In this document: in pieces, positions 11,973 to 21,584 of the stretch | How the letters are laid out: every line of letters begins with the position of its first letter | Position numbering within the stretch: position 1 is the stretch's first letter | Notes under the pieces: generated by a model | The model's database searches: none | Told to the model about the DNA's origin: nothing | What the model saw: only the letters and a program-made list of their open reading frames with translations | Origin: Aradus depressus | Lineage: Eukaryota; Arthropoda; Insecta; Hemiptera; Aradidae | Direction of reading: 5' to 3' | DNA: 64,000 nucleotides | Assembly (NCBI GenBank): GCA_963662175.1 | Contig: OY759215.1 | Span: forward strand, 14,745,079-14,809,078 | Made by a program: the position numbers and the translations under genes

Positions 11973-12452
11973 GTGATATGGCCATTAGGACTTTCTTATA
12001 CCAACCACCTTTGTACAGATCACTCACTCTCCCTCCCCCTTCTCATACTGACATTACTGGGTATAAGGATGTAATGAATTGGCGTCAGCAGTACTTTTTG
12101 TTTAATACTACTGAATAAAAACTTGGAACGAGTCAAAAAAAATTCCACTGTATTTATATGAAAAACATAATATATTTCGCTGGTGAGAGCATTCTCAAGT
12201 GTACAGAATACAGACTTATGACTGTGAGTATCATAAATTTAGTGGAATTATTTTTTTTGATTCGTTCTAAGTTTTTATTCAGTAATATTCACAATGAACT
12301 TCCACAAGATCTCTGGCGAAAACATCTCTAACTTTTTGCTTAATTGTACAGCGTAATTCTGAGATTGACTTTCTTATACCCAGTAATGGGAGAGAGAGTG
12401 AGTGATCTGTACGCGTGGTTGATATAAGAAAGTCCTGAAATCCTACGCGATA
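11973..12452. mobile_element. Foldback element E, with a nested element
   Basis: The left arm (GATATGGCCATTAGGACTTT, AGATCACTCACTCTC, CATTACTGGGTATAAG) is mirrored at 12370-12452 (CTTATACCCAGTAATGG, GAGTGAGTGATCTG, AAAGTCCTGAAATC). A shorter relative lies at 32177-32356. The interior holds family F. Confidence 0.82.
12104..12290 (-). mobile_element. Palindromic element F
   Basis: Arms of about 46 bp: AATACTACTGAATAAAAAC...ATTCCACT against AGTGGAAT...GTTTTTATTCAGTAATATT. The interior reads, on the minus strand, ACTTGAGAATGCTCTC...CGAAATATATT, a hammerhead-like motif also found at 26050. Confidence 0.82.
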
Positions 12453-12462
12453 CAATTTAATA

Positions 12463-12852
12463 CTGATAACTCCCGATAGAATGAATGTATCGACACAAAA
12501 ATTCACATAAATAATTCAAAACCTAGGATAGGAACAACCCCAATAACTGCCGATGTAATGATTGTATCGACATGAAATTTCATATTTAACAGGACAGCAT
12601 TTACTATTTTCCTGCAAAATCGGCAGAAGGGATCAGAGGACGGGGCTCAACCAAAAAATCGTAATAACTATCGATGTAATGAATTTATGGACATAAAATT
12701 TAGTATAAGAATTCAGAAGCCCTTATGTTAGTCAAATTATTGGTTTTTAGCCTAAACGATAAACTGGTTTTGGAGATGGAGAGAAAAGTTAATTGATTAT
12801 ATCGTTCTGGGGAAGTAAATTGTCGATGAATTACCGACGACTTTTTTTACTG
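12463..12852 (-). repeat. HR1, near complete
   Basis: Two modules (AACTCCCGATAGAATGAATG and AATAACTGCCGATGTAATG types), then GGTTTTGGAG, CTGGGGAAGTAAATTG and the distal hairpin TCGATGAATTACCGACGAC followed by T7. The TATAC hairpin end is missing. Confidence 0.9.
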
Positions 12853-13229
12853 TTTTGTGAGTCACTATAAAAGAGGTATAAAATAACACTATTACACCCC
12901 ATTAAATTTTCAAGCCCTAGGGCCCAGAGTGGGGGGAAAAACTTGCTTCAAGCTCTACTTAAGAAAAAGTACTTCGTCAAAACTTTCAGTAATGGGGCCT
13001 GGTGAAGAATCTTTCAAGTCACGATAGTTCAAGGTATCATTCATTTTAAGGTACCCGGAAAAATATTTCCCTTTGAAAATCGACTCAACTTATGAGTTGG
13101 GCTGGTTGAAATTTTAAAAGCGAAAAAAAAATATGTAGCCTGATTATATTATATGGGCTAGCCGGCTTTCAAGGTTGCCCTATCATCAGAAAGTCTTCAA
13201 AAACCAATCATTTAGTAAAATGCCGGTAA
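12853..13229. other. No gene; element-F-like scrap
   Basis: At 13146-13190 the minus strand reads CTGATGATAGGGC...TTGAAAGCCGGCTAGC, matching 26232-26270. Otherwise empty. Confidence 0.5.
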
Positions 13230-13563
13230 GGGCGCCGGTAGCTCAGTGGTATGTGTGCTTGACTTCTGAGCTCAAGAACGTGGATTCGTAACCCGACCGA
13301 GGCCCTTAGTTTATTTTATCCGGGAGGTAAGATAAACTTAAGCACGCCGTCCATCGGATGGGACGTTAAGCGATGGTCCCGAGCCTGAACGATGTCAGGT
13401 ACTCCATAAAGACCCCTACCCTAGGTGAATAAAAATTTAGGGTAGGCAAAATTTAGGACTCTCACAGTAGAGTCGGGCTAATGTCCACCAGAGTGAGGAA
13501 AGAGCGCTCTGGTAGTAGGCGATATGACAAGCCCGGGCATGAGTCATAATACCAAACCAAACC
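13230..13563 (+). mobile_element. SINE-A, full length
   Basis: Complete from GGGCGCCGGTAGCTCAG to GCCCGGGCATGAGTCAT. The tail is mutated to ACCAAACCAAACC, a degraded form of the AACCT units. Confidence 0.93.
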
Positions 13564-13663
13564 ATAACGTCTCCAATATTTCATACAGCTGGCTTGTCAA
13601 ATGTTTCACCCTCGGAACTATTAAAAAGTTTCCTTTATCCGGATATTCTTATTTTCTTCCCGA

Positions 13664-13742
13664 GTTATACGAAGTATAGGGGAAGTTATGTAAACCGTGA
13701 AATTTGATGCTGAGTTTTCAATGAAATTTCATGTTTTCCGTC
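13664..13742 (-). repeat. HR1 terminal fragment
   Basis: Hairpin end TATACGAAGTATAGGGGAAG and the following 60 bp up to ATTTCATGTTTTCC only. Confidence 0.85.
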
Positions 13743-13930
13743 TAAACATGAAACTATTCCAAAAAAATATGATTAAATTCTTTATTTTGAATTTTTACAA
13801 TCGGTATCCATAAATAAATTTGATGAATGACATTTAACATTAAAATATACATTAAAAAAAATTAAAAAATGTATACATCGAAAGGATATGATTATGTAAA
13901 AATAATAGATAAAAAAAGATATATATACAT

Positions 13931-14186
13931 CGTACCCCCGCTTCAGAAGTGACACAAATCAAAAACCATTAATGCCTGTAAAACGACACGGAAAAATTAC
14001 TATAATTTGAAATAACTATTTTGAAGTAATGAGGGCTCGTATGTTTTTCTTTCCAGTTTCTAATCTATTGAAACCCGAGAAGTGTCGTTTTTCCTGAATA
14101 AAGAGATGATTTTTCATACCTCATTTGCGATATAAACCAAAAATTGACGAATTTTGAGTTATGTCACTTCTGAAGCGGGGGTGCGA
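13931..14186. mobile_element. MITE with CCCCCGCTTCAGAAGTGAC ends
   Basis: ACCCCCGCTTCAGAAGTGAC on the left mirrors GTCACTTCTGAAGCGGGGGT on the right, nearly perfect. No coding capacity. Superfamily not determined. Confidence 0.88.
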
Positions 14187-14311
14187 TATATGTATAATAA
14201 AATAATAATGATCTCTATGCAAATAAGAAAAACAAATAAGAAAATATTAAATTTAAATAATAATAAACATAAACATAAAACAATAATAATAAAGCCCCCT
14301 GTGAAGAGAAT

Positions 14312-14884
14312 AACTGAAGATGGAATGAATGTATCGACAGGAATTACATTTTATATCTGTATCCAGAACACCCTAAATCGGCCAGAGGGAGGGGGGGATT
14401 AGGGGGAGGCTTAACACAAAAACCCTAATAACTGCCGTTGTAATGAATGCATTCATTCATTCTACCGGTAGTCATCTTTATAGACACACATTTCATTTTT
14501 ATTTTTGAAATCAAGAGATCGAAAAACATGAAATTCCGTTGATAACTCCTCATCGTATTTCTGATCGATTATATAACTTCGTATAGCTGGGGAACACTAT
14601 AACCCCCAATAGAATGAATGTATCGACATGAAATTAGATTTTCAGTCAAATCGGCTACAGGGAAGGGGGATAGAAAGGTGGCCTAATGCAAACACTCTTA
14701 GCACTATCGTTGTAGTGAATGTATTGCACACGAATTCTTGACTACAAGGGCGACACCCATTATTTTTCAGCGGAATCAGCCGAAGGGGAGGAGATCAGAA
14801 AGGGCTCAACTCATAAATCCCATTAATAAATGTATCGACACAAAATTTCATATGAGAATCCAGGAGCCACTATGTAAGTCAAAT
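14312..14884. repeat. HR1 mosaic with inverted middle
   Basis: Minus-oriented HR1 to about 14440, then a plus-oriented terminal part (GAAAAACATGAAATTCCG ... GTATAGCTGGGGA) to about 14593, then minus orientation again. This is either an internal inversion or serial insertions. Confidence 0.8.
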
Positions 14885-14885
14885 A

Positions 14886-15615
14886 CAGTAGAGTCTCCCT
14901 TATCCGGAGTTCTGTTAACCGGCGCTCTATAATACTCAAAATAATATCAAATTTGTTAAACTAAAATTAACATTCAATTATTAGATTATCAATTATATGA
15001 GCCACGTGTATTTACGAACACATAATAACTCACGAATCTTTCATGTATTTTTATTGTACATACATACATATGTACATTGTATTTATAATGAAGGGAATGC
15101 TAATGCAATATTTTATTACTTCCCTAATATCCTATAAATAAATTATAATAAATACATAAGTAGTTGAAAATCAAACATTTATAAAAATAATGAAGATGAA
15201 ACAATTGATGATATGACACAGGCCTTGGAGAAAGCAGTTCATTATATTGAACGACAACCATCCTCCACTTTTTCAGACGTCGTAACACTAAACTGGTGGG
15301 ACTATGCAGCACGGAACAGTGTTGTGTTAGCGAAACAAAAGAACATTACCGATTTTTTTAACAAATAATATATTTAGAATTTTAGATTTTGTTTTAAATA
15401 TGTATGTAATTAAATGCATATTTCAAAATATCTTTTTAAAATGTTATCAACAAATTCATACGTGTTTTATTCCTTAGCTCACCTAAAAACACTTTTTTTT
15501 ATGCTTTAATTGATATATTTTTTCTCATTAATTGATGATTTCCGTTATCCGGCGTTTTCTGTTATCCGGCGTTACGTCGGTCCCGGCAACGCCGGATAAG
15601 GGAGAGTCTCTACTC
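14886..15615 (+). mobile_element. Tigger/pogo element, internally deleted
   Basis: TA-bracketed inverted ends CAGTAGAGTCTCCCTTATCC and GGATAAGGGAGAGTCTCTAC. Subterminal copies of TTATCCGGCG lie near the right end. It retains the 3' end of a transposase frame and is otherwise AT-rich filler. Confidence 0.9.
15192..15368 (+). pseudogene. Tigger/jerky transposase C-terminus
   Basis: An open frame without its own start ends KQKNITDFFNK then stop, preceded by AVHYIERQPSSTF. Tigger and jerky-type transposases typically end with a QxxITDFF-like motif. The catalytic DDE region and N-terminal helix-turn-helix are gone, so it can no longer catalyse transposition. Family by recall; element boundaries by sequence. 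Confidence 0.75.
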
Positions 15616-16180
15616 TACATAGGCAGCGACTCACCGACAACTTTTCAAGTTCTACATAAGACCTCTATATCTTTTCAAAGAACAACATTTCACAGTAAAT
15701 TGTCTGTCAACTGCAGTCCTCTAATCATAATAAATAAACCTAACAAAAAATATCAATAAGATTGGTTAGTTCACTGACAAAAAAAAAAAAAAAAAAAAAC
15801 AACATGAAAAGTTAAATATAAAAAATTCATTAAATTGTCGATTGGAGTGAGTGAGCTGAGGCAGTTAGTTTTTCACTGATAACATCAGGTAGCAGTCACA
15901 GCCAGAAACACCATTAGCCTTTAATCAGGGCCCAAAAAACGGCAATTACCTTCACACTTGCTACAGGAGTTCTTGCATATCTGTGATTGTATCGGGCAAA
16001 ATATATGTAATTGTATTTATATCTAGATTCTGAGAGATTTATGTTTAATATCTAACTAAAAAATCAAGGGAGAAAAGTATAAATATATTTGATATTTAAT
16101 ATGTTGAAAGAAGCTTCATATAACGTAATTATGATTTTTACAGATCTGGCAGAATGAAGGGTGGTCCTTTACAGCTGATG
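15616..16180. other. No gene seen
   Basis: Contains an A20 run at 15780-15799. Its end (about 16100-16195) is duplicated at 17039-17142 (GTTGAAAGAAGCTTCATATA shared). Confidence 0.6.
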
Positions 16181-16845
16181 AAGTTTCGACCGTTTGGGAC
16201 AAAATATTTTTTTTTTAAATCTATGTTGACTTACATAGCGTCTTCTGACTTTTATACTAAATTTTATGTATATAAATTCATTACCTACATCGGCAGTTAT
16301 GAGCGTTTTTGTCGAGCCCCCTCCCCTGAAACCCAATCCTTTGGCCAATATCGCTGAAATATGATAGGTTATGTCCTCATTGGGTTTTCATTTCAAATAT
16401 GAAGTTTCATGTCGATACATTCATTACATCGGCAGTTATTAGTGTTTTTGTCGAGTCCCCTCCCCTGAAACCCAATCCTTTGACCGATATCGCTGAAATT
16501 TGACAGGTTATGTCCCTAATGGGTTTTCACTTAAAATATGAAATTTCATGTCGATACATTCATTACATCAGCAGTTATTAGACTTTTTGAGTTGATCCTC
16601 CCTTCCCTTTGGCTGATTAGGCTGAAAATGTCATATAACATTTCGCCAATTTGGCATGCCGATACATTCATTCCATCGGGAATTATCGTATTCACAGAAA
16701 CACACACACAAACAGAGATACAAACAGACAGAATGTTGTTGTTTTTTTGATCAGAAAGTTGGAAAATATAAAAATTCCTTGAAGACTCATCGAATTTCTA
16801 ATCAATTACAAAACTTCCCCTATACTTCGTATAGCTGGGGAGATA
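16181..16845 (+). repeat. HR1 with three internal modules
   Basis: Three successive modules of about 150 bp, each holding CGATACATTCATTACATC and GCAGTTATTAG (first copy degraded), then GGGAATTATCGTATTCACAG, ending at ACTTCCCCTATACTTCGTAT. It shows that the family varies by tandem copy number of an inner unit. Confidence 0.9.
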
Positions 16846-17038
16846 AAATTCATGGTGACTAATTAAAAAAAAAAAAAAAAAAAAAAACTACTTCACCAAT
16901 ACTACTAAGTTTTCGCTCTCCATCTAAAATCAATTGACTATTTTATCAATAGTTGACTAACACAGGAACATCTGAATACTCATATGAAATTATGTCAATA
17001 CTAACGAAATTAGGTAGTAAAATAAGAATGTGGTTAAT

Positions 17039-17142
17039 ATTTAATAAGTTGAAAGAAGCTTCATATAACGTAATTATGATTTATACAGATCTGACAGAAG
17101 GAATCTAAAAGAAGGGTGTTATCCTTAAGCTGATGTAAAAAA
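17039..17142 (+). repeat. Duplicate of 16100-16195
   Basis: Shares AATATTTAATA and GTTGAAAGAAGCTTCATATA, continuing through ACGTAATTATGAT and CAGATCTG.CAGAA. The two copies flank the 16181 HR1. Confidence 0.85.
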
Positions 17143-17258
17143 ATATAGTGGAAGAAGAAAATTTATTTTATTAAGTAAGATATTATTTCTGTAAAGAATG
17201 AAGAAATCATGATGACTTAAGAAAATAAAAAAAATGTTTTATATATTAACGTGGTGAA

Positions 17259-17370
17259 GGCGTCTGGAAGTGGTACAAAAAGATGATTTAAGGGAGGGGG
17301 GGGAATGCATAAAAATAAAATGTGATGGGAGATGAAGGGAGGTTAGGAAGGATGTATATTTCAACAAAAA
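17259..17370 (+). repeat. Direct repeat, left copy
   Basis: GGCGTCTGGAAGTGGTACAA... recurs at 18558-18668. The two copies bracket the next HR1 element. Confidence 0.9.
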
Positions 17371-17683
17371 GTCTTCGGTAAATCACCGGTTATGTACAGC
17401 CCCAGTAAAAGTAATCAATTACGTTTTCTCTAAAACTCATAATGGCTTCTGAATCCTCATACTAAATTTTGTGCCGATACATTCATTACATCAGCAGTTA
17501 TTAGGGTATTTGAGTCGAGTCCTCCTTCTCTCTGATCTATGTTGTGGAAAAATAATAGTTATTGAGATTTTTGAGTTGAGCCCCTCTGATTTCTTCGGCT
17601 GATTCCGTTAAAAAATAATAGGTGTTGTCCTTATAAGACTTAGAATTTACTTATGATATTTCATGCAATACATTCACTACAAT

Positions 17684-18325
17684 CAATGCTGAATTACCCA
17701 ATAGGCCGGACTAGGCCATGGCCTGGGGCCCCCGTAAAAATCGAAAATGGATTCACACTAATGTTAAATCGAAATTTCCATCAAAACCCCAGTTCACTCA
17801 TTCTGAACTTTACGAAATTTTGATTCGAGATAATCTTGTAACTGTTTTTCCAAACGTTGAAATTGCTCTTCGCATTTTTTTTTAACGCTTTAATTGTTCT
17901 GCAGAGCGCTCTTTTTCAAAATTAAAACGAATCAAAAGCGAGCAAAGAAGCATTATACATCAAGAACGATTAGACATGCTGAGTTTGATGTTCATTGAAT
18001 CAGATGTTCTTCGTCAAATTGATTTTGAAGACATCATCAATGATTTTAGCGACCTCAAGTGTAGAAAGAAAGATTTTTAAAGACAAATCTTATATCAACG
18101 TTTATATTATAAATTGATATTGTTTATAACATGTTTTTGTAATTTTAGTTCTGAAAAGAATATATACTTTAACAAAAAATAAAATTTATTTCATGTTTAT
18201 ACCTTAGAAATAATATAAATCTATTGTTAAATGCATAAATAAACATTTTATTGCAGTTTGTAAAAAAAGGGGGGCCCCAAAAATTTTAAGGGCCTAGGGC
18301 CTCCTATTCGCTTAATCCAGCACTG
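17684..18325 (+). mobile_element. hAT element with perfect 8-bp target duplication
   Basis: ACTACAAT occurs at 17676-17683 and again at 18326-18333. Terminal inverted repeats CAATGCTGAATTA and TAATCCAGCACTG; GGGGCCCC blocks sit just inside each end. At 642 bp it is an internally deleted copy keeping only the transposase C-terminus. Confidence 0.93.
17805..18080 (+). pseudogene. hAT transposase C-terminal dimerisation domain
   Basis: The first frame reads ELYEILIRDNLV...NVEIALRIF and hits a stop; a shifted frame resumes with CSAERSFSKLK, then QERLDMLSL and VLRQIDFEDIINDF, ending in a natural stop. CSAERSFSKLK is the conserved core of the hAT dimerisation domain. The frameshift near 17900 and the missing DDE part make it nonfunctional. 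Confidence 0.9.
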
Positions 18326-18557
18326 ACTACAATGATAGTAATGTGTTTGTGTTAAGCCACCTCCCTTATCTGTTAGTATGACGATTCAGAAGCTACTGTG
18401 ACATACAAGTTATATATTGAGTTTAAGTCCAAACGGTGGATTGGCTTGGGAGGGAGAGCAAAGACGTAATTGATTTTTTTACTCCGAATTTTTGACGGTT
18501 ACATAACTTCCCCTATACTTCGTTTAGCTGGGGAAGTAACATGTTTTTATATAAATA

Positions 18558-18668
18558 TGGCGTCTGGAAGTGGTACAAAAAGATGATTTAAAGGAGGGGG
18601 CGAATGCATAAAAATAAGTTGTGATGGGATATGAAGGGCGGTTAGGAAGGATGTATTAACAAAAAAAC
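18558..18668 (+). repeat. Direct repeat, right copy
   Basis: Second copy of the 17259-17370 sequence, with a few substitutions and small indels. Confidence 0.9.
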
Positions 18669-19013
18669 TGGGAAGGAAACATGTTAATGAGGAGACCCAC
18701 AACAGATGTTTTTGTCAGGATGGAGATCTAGAGGGAGGTGTCCTGAGGAAAGGCTTGAGTAATGCCCCTTAGAGTAGAGCTACCCAAAACCAAGTGATGC
18801 TAAAAGCTCGATGACTAATGCCCCGTACCCAAAACCTTGTAGACGTGAGTAATGTAAAGATGCCCTCTTGTACTCGTGATGTTGGGAGTGGTGTTAATGA
18901 AGGGCAGATGGTCCTCGTCAACAGACACGGATGACGATATCTCTCAGCTAGTTAGGGGACCTGTCAACGCTCTCTTTAAATAGTGTCTCAACTTGAACCA
19001 TTATCCAGTGATT
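18669..19013. other. No gene seen
   Basis: Lower AT than the neighbours; possibly upstream Penelope sequence, but no reverse transcriptase motif was found. Confidence 0.4.
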
Positions 19014-19308
19014 AATGTTGACGCAGGGCACCACAGCTAGTCTCGGGAACTTCCTCTTCAGACAGAGGTTCTCTCACCTCTTCAGAACTGTGATCAATCA
19101 ATGGAAGTCTGGAGTAGAACAACGGACAACAGTCCAAACCACACAACTTGAGCACATTTCCACACCTTATAATGTTGACGCAGGGCACCACAGCTAGTCT
19201 CGGGAACTTCCTCTTCAGACTGAGGTTCTCTCACCTCTTCAGAACTGTGATCACTCAATGGAAGTCTGGAGCAGAACAACGGACAACACACACATTTCCA
19301 CACCTTAT
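19014..19308 (+). repeat. Tandem duplication, 157 and 138 bp units
   Basis: AATGTTGACGCAGGGCACCA starts each unit (19014 and 19171). The second lacks about 16 bp. It lies immediately upstream of the GIY-YIG frame. The open frames across it on both strands arise from the duplication. Confidence 0.93.
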
Positions 19309-19316
19309 AATATCTA

Positions 19317-19789
19317 GTGAAGACCAATCCCAGCTCCCAAAGCCATCGTATTCAATGTTTTACAAGAAGAAGAAGAAGAGCACACGAAAATATAGTCAAA
19401 ATTTTAAAGAGTGTCGAGAAAACAATCCACCCCTTGGGGTCACTCATCTCGAGACCGAAAGACAAAGTCAAGTTTCCAGACAGGAGTGGGGTCTACCGAA
19501 TTAACTGCGAATGCGGAGCGACCTATGTAGGCCAGTCAGGTCGAAAAATGTCAACTAGACTAGGGGAACATTTGTCCAGCTCTAGTAGACTTTTCGAATT
19601 TAAGAACCATCTAATAGCCGCAGGTCACATTTTTCTGTCCAACAAAAATGTCGATTTTTTTTCATTTTGTGGACAAGGGACCTTTACCTTAAAACAAATG
19701 TTTGAATAGGGTACCTCAATCCGATATCCCCGATACCACTCTGTCCCCGATCAGTCAACAGCCAGCTTGACCATGAGATGAATCTATAA
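19317..19789 (+). pseudogene. Penelope-like element GIY-YIG endonuclease remnant
   Basis: 130-codon frame (19317-19709). Residues 51-61 read KFPDRSGVYRI, then CECGATYVGQSGR and RLGEHL: the GIY-YIG pair appears as GVY (58-60) and YVG (70-72), with the conserved Arg and the following NHLIAAGH block. Penelope-like retroelements carry this endonuclease after reverse transcriptase. The tail continues in another frame (LNPISPIPLCP) to a stop at 19787-19789, indicating a frameshift. The reverse transcriptase is absent, so the copy is 5' truncated and dead. Confidence 0.85.
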
Positions 19790-19945
19790 TTTATTTTACC
19801 CCTTTTCTACTATTAGGTAATTATTCCATATATTATTTTCAATTCTAATTATTTCTATGTATTATCACTTTTTACCTTACATAACTTATTTATTGTTAAT
19901 TGTTGACTTGAACTGTAACAGTTCGTAAATTCTAGTGATTTTGGT

Positions 19946-20080
19946 GGTACTCGTTAAAGACCTCTATCCTACTTAACTAAACCTGGGTAGACAAAATGTA
20001 AAGACGGGCTCATGCCCACCAGAGCGACGAAAGAGCGGTATGATAGGAGGCGATATTAACTTGTAAAAACCCTGGCAGTG
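19946..20080 (+). mobile_element. SINE-A 3' fragment
   Basis: Matches from TACTCGTTAAAGACC to the CGATAT block; diverged, without the final tail. Confidence 0.75.
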
Positions 20081-20239
20081 CAGAGTCTATTGTCTATTTC
20101 ACCCCTCTCCCCCACCTTTAAATATAAACTAGACCATCAAGTAGTAGCAAGTAAGTGAAAAATTTTTTGAAAAAGTTTTTATTATATAATAAAAATTAAA
20201 AATGAGCAATTTAACTTATAATCAAGAAATAAAAATGTA

Positions 20240-20523
20240 GTTAGGTTAGGTTTTATGACTCATGTCCGGGCTTTAACTAAGAGGCCTTATCGCCTACTAC
20301 CAGAGCCCTCTTTCGTCACTCTGGTGGACATGAGCCCGACTCTACTGTGGGAGTCCTAAAATTTGCCTACCCTAAATTTTTATTCACCTAAGGCAGGGGG
20401 TCTTTAACGAGTACCTGACATCGTACACGCTCGGGACCATCGCTTAACGTCCCATCCGAAGGACGGCGTGCTTAAGTTTATTTAACCTCCCAGATAAAAT
20501 AAACTAAGGGCCTCGATTGGGTT
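20240..20523 (-). mobile_element. SINE-A, 5' truncated, with target duplication
   Basis: Bracketed by AATAAAAATGTA (20228-20239 and 20524-20535). It starts with TTAGGTTAGG, the reverse of the AACCT tail, and breaks off near box B. A truncated insert with intact duplications is typical of target-primed reverse transcription. Confidence 0.93.
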
Positions 20524-20535
20524 AATAAAAATGTA

Positions 20536-21584
20536 ACAACAAGAACTGATTTATGATTCATTATCATTGCATAAGTTGGCTGTCGTTGAGTGTCTTTAGG
20601 CTAGCGAGCGCTTACAATACTCCCAATTCTTCAATCTAACACACACCCATTTGTGTCTCTACTATAGAGAAACATTGATTCATAGGATGATTTATAATCC
20701 AGCCATTAATTGACTTAAAATTGAAAGTATGATTAGTCATCTAGTAAAACTTTCTTGTCTGAAAAAAAAAAAAAATTGAAATACAATTTTTTTTAATATA
20801 TCTCTTTGGTAGGCATCAGTATTACTTTTATTTAACTGATAGTTTATAATATAATGGTCACCATATTATGGTCATTAAAATTTATGTTTATATACTATAT
20901 TAATAGATTATTTAAATTATAAATAATTATATAAAGTATATTAAAATGCTTTAAAATATATTTTGCAGTTAATATGATGTCCCGATCTTTGGCAAATTTC
21001 ATCTGGCAACCGTAGTAACAACACCCAATCCTGCTTTCAAAAGAATCAACTAGGAATATGAGTTTCACTACAAAATGTATCATTTATGTTATTTCCATCT
21101 GCTTTGTCTCAACGTCTTTTCGTTCTCTAAGTGCAGGAAGCCCAACAGGCTTTCCAGAGGTGGCCACCATATTTCAACTTCCATCTGAAAATCAACAGAA
21201 GTGCTTTTCTATGTCAATTAATATAAACTCCCACGAGAGGATTCGAATCTGGGGGGCTTTTAGGCTGGTGGTTAGCCACTTTAACCACTCAATGACCCAA
21301 AGGCCCCAGAGTTAATATTGTTGCCATCATCTAAGATCAAACCGAATAGGGTGACGATATTGAAATTCAATTTCTCTCTCTCTCAATAATCTGACAGTGA
21401 GGATTGGTGTGAACATTCCCTCCAGCAAGGAAATAAAGCTTTGAAGAATTGATTTGTGCCCTTCTGGGTAGTGTGACGTGCAGTATTCTAGCAGACTAGG
21501 TCAGGCAGATTAGTATCACCGTCTGATTCAAATGTCTGATCGAAGTGATGCGGCGTCAGAGCCATTAATACAATAATATTCTTA
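20536..21584. other. No gene seen
   Basis: Mostly AT-rich and apparently single copy. The frames at 20895-21083 (-) and 21058-21315 (+) are unrecognised. Confidence 0.55.

Larger units (their letters stand above)
17371..18540 (+). repeat. HR1 split by a hAT insertion
   Basis: Begins at the distal hairpin (CGGTAAATCACCGG) and ends at ACTTCCCCTATACTTCG. Interrupted at 17684-18325. Part of the right half (about 18385-18475) is in opposite orientation. Confidence 0.88.
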
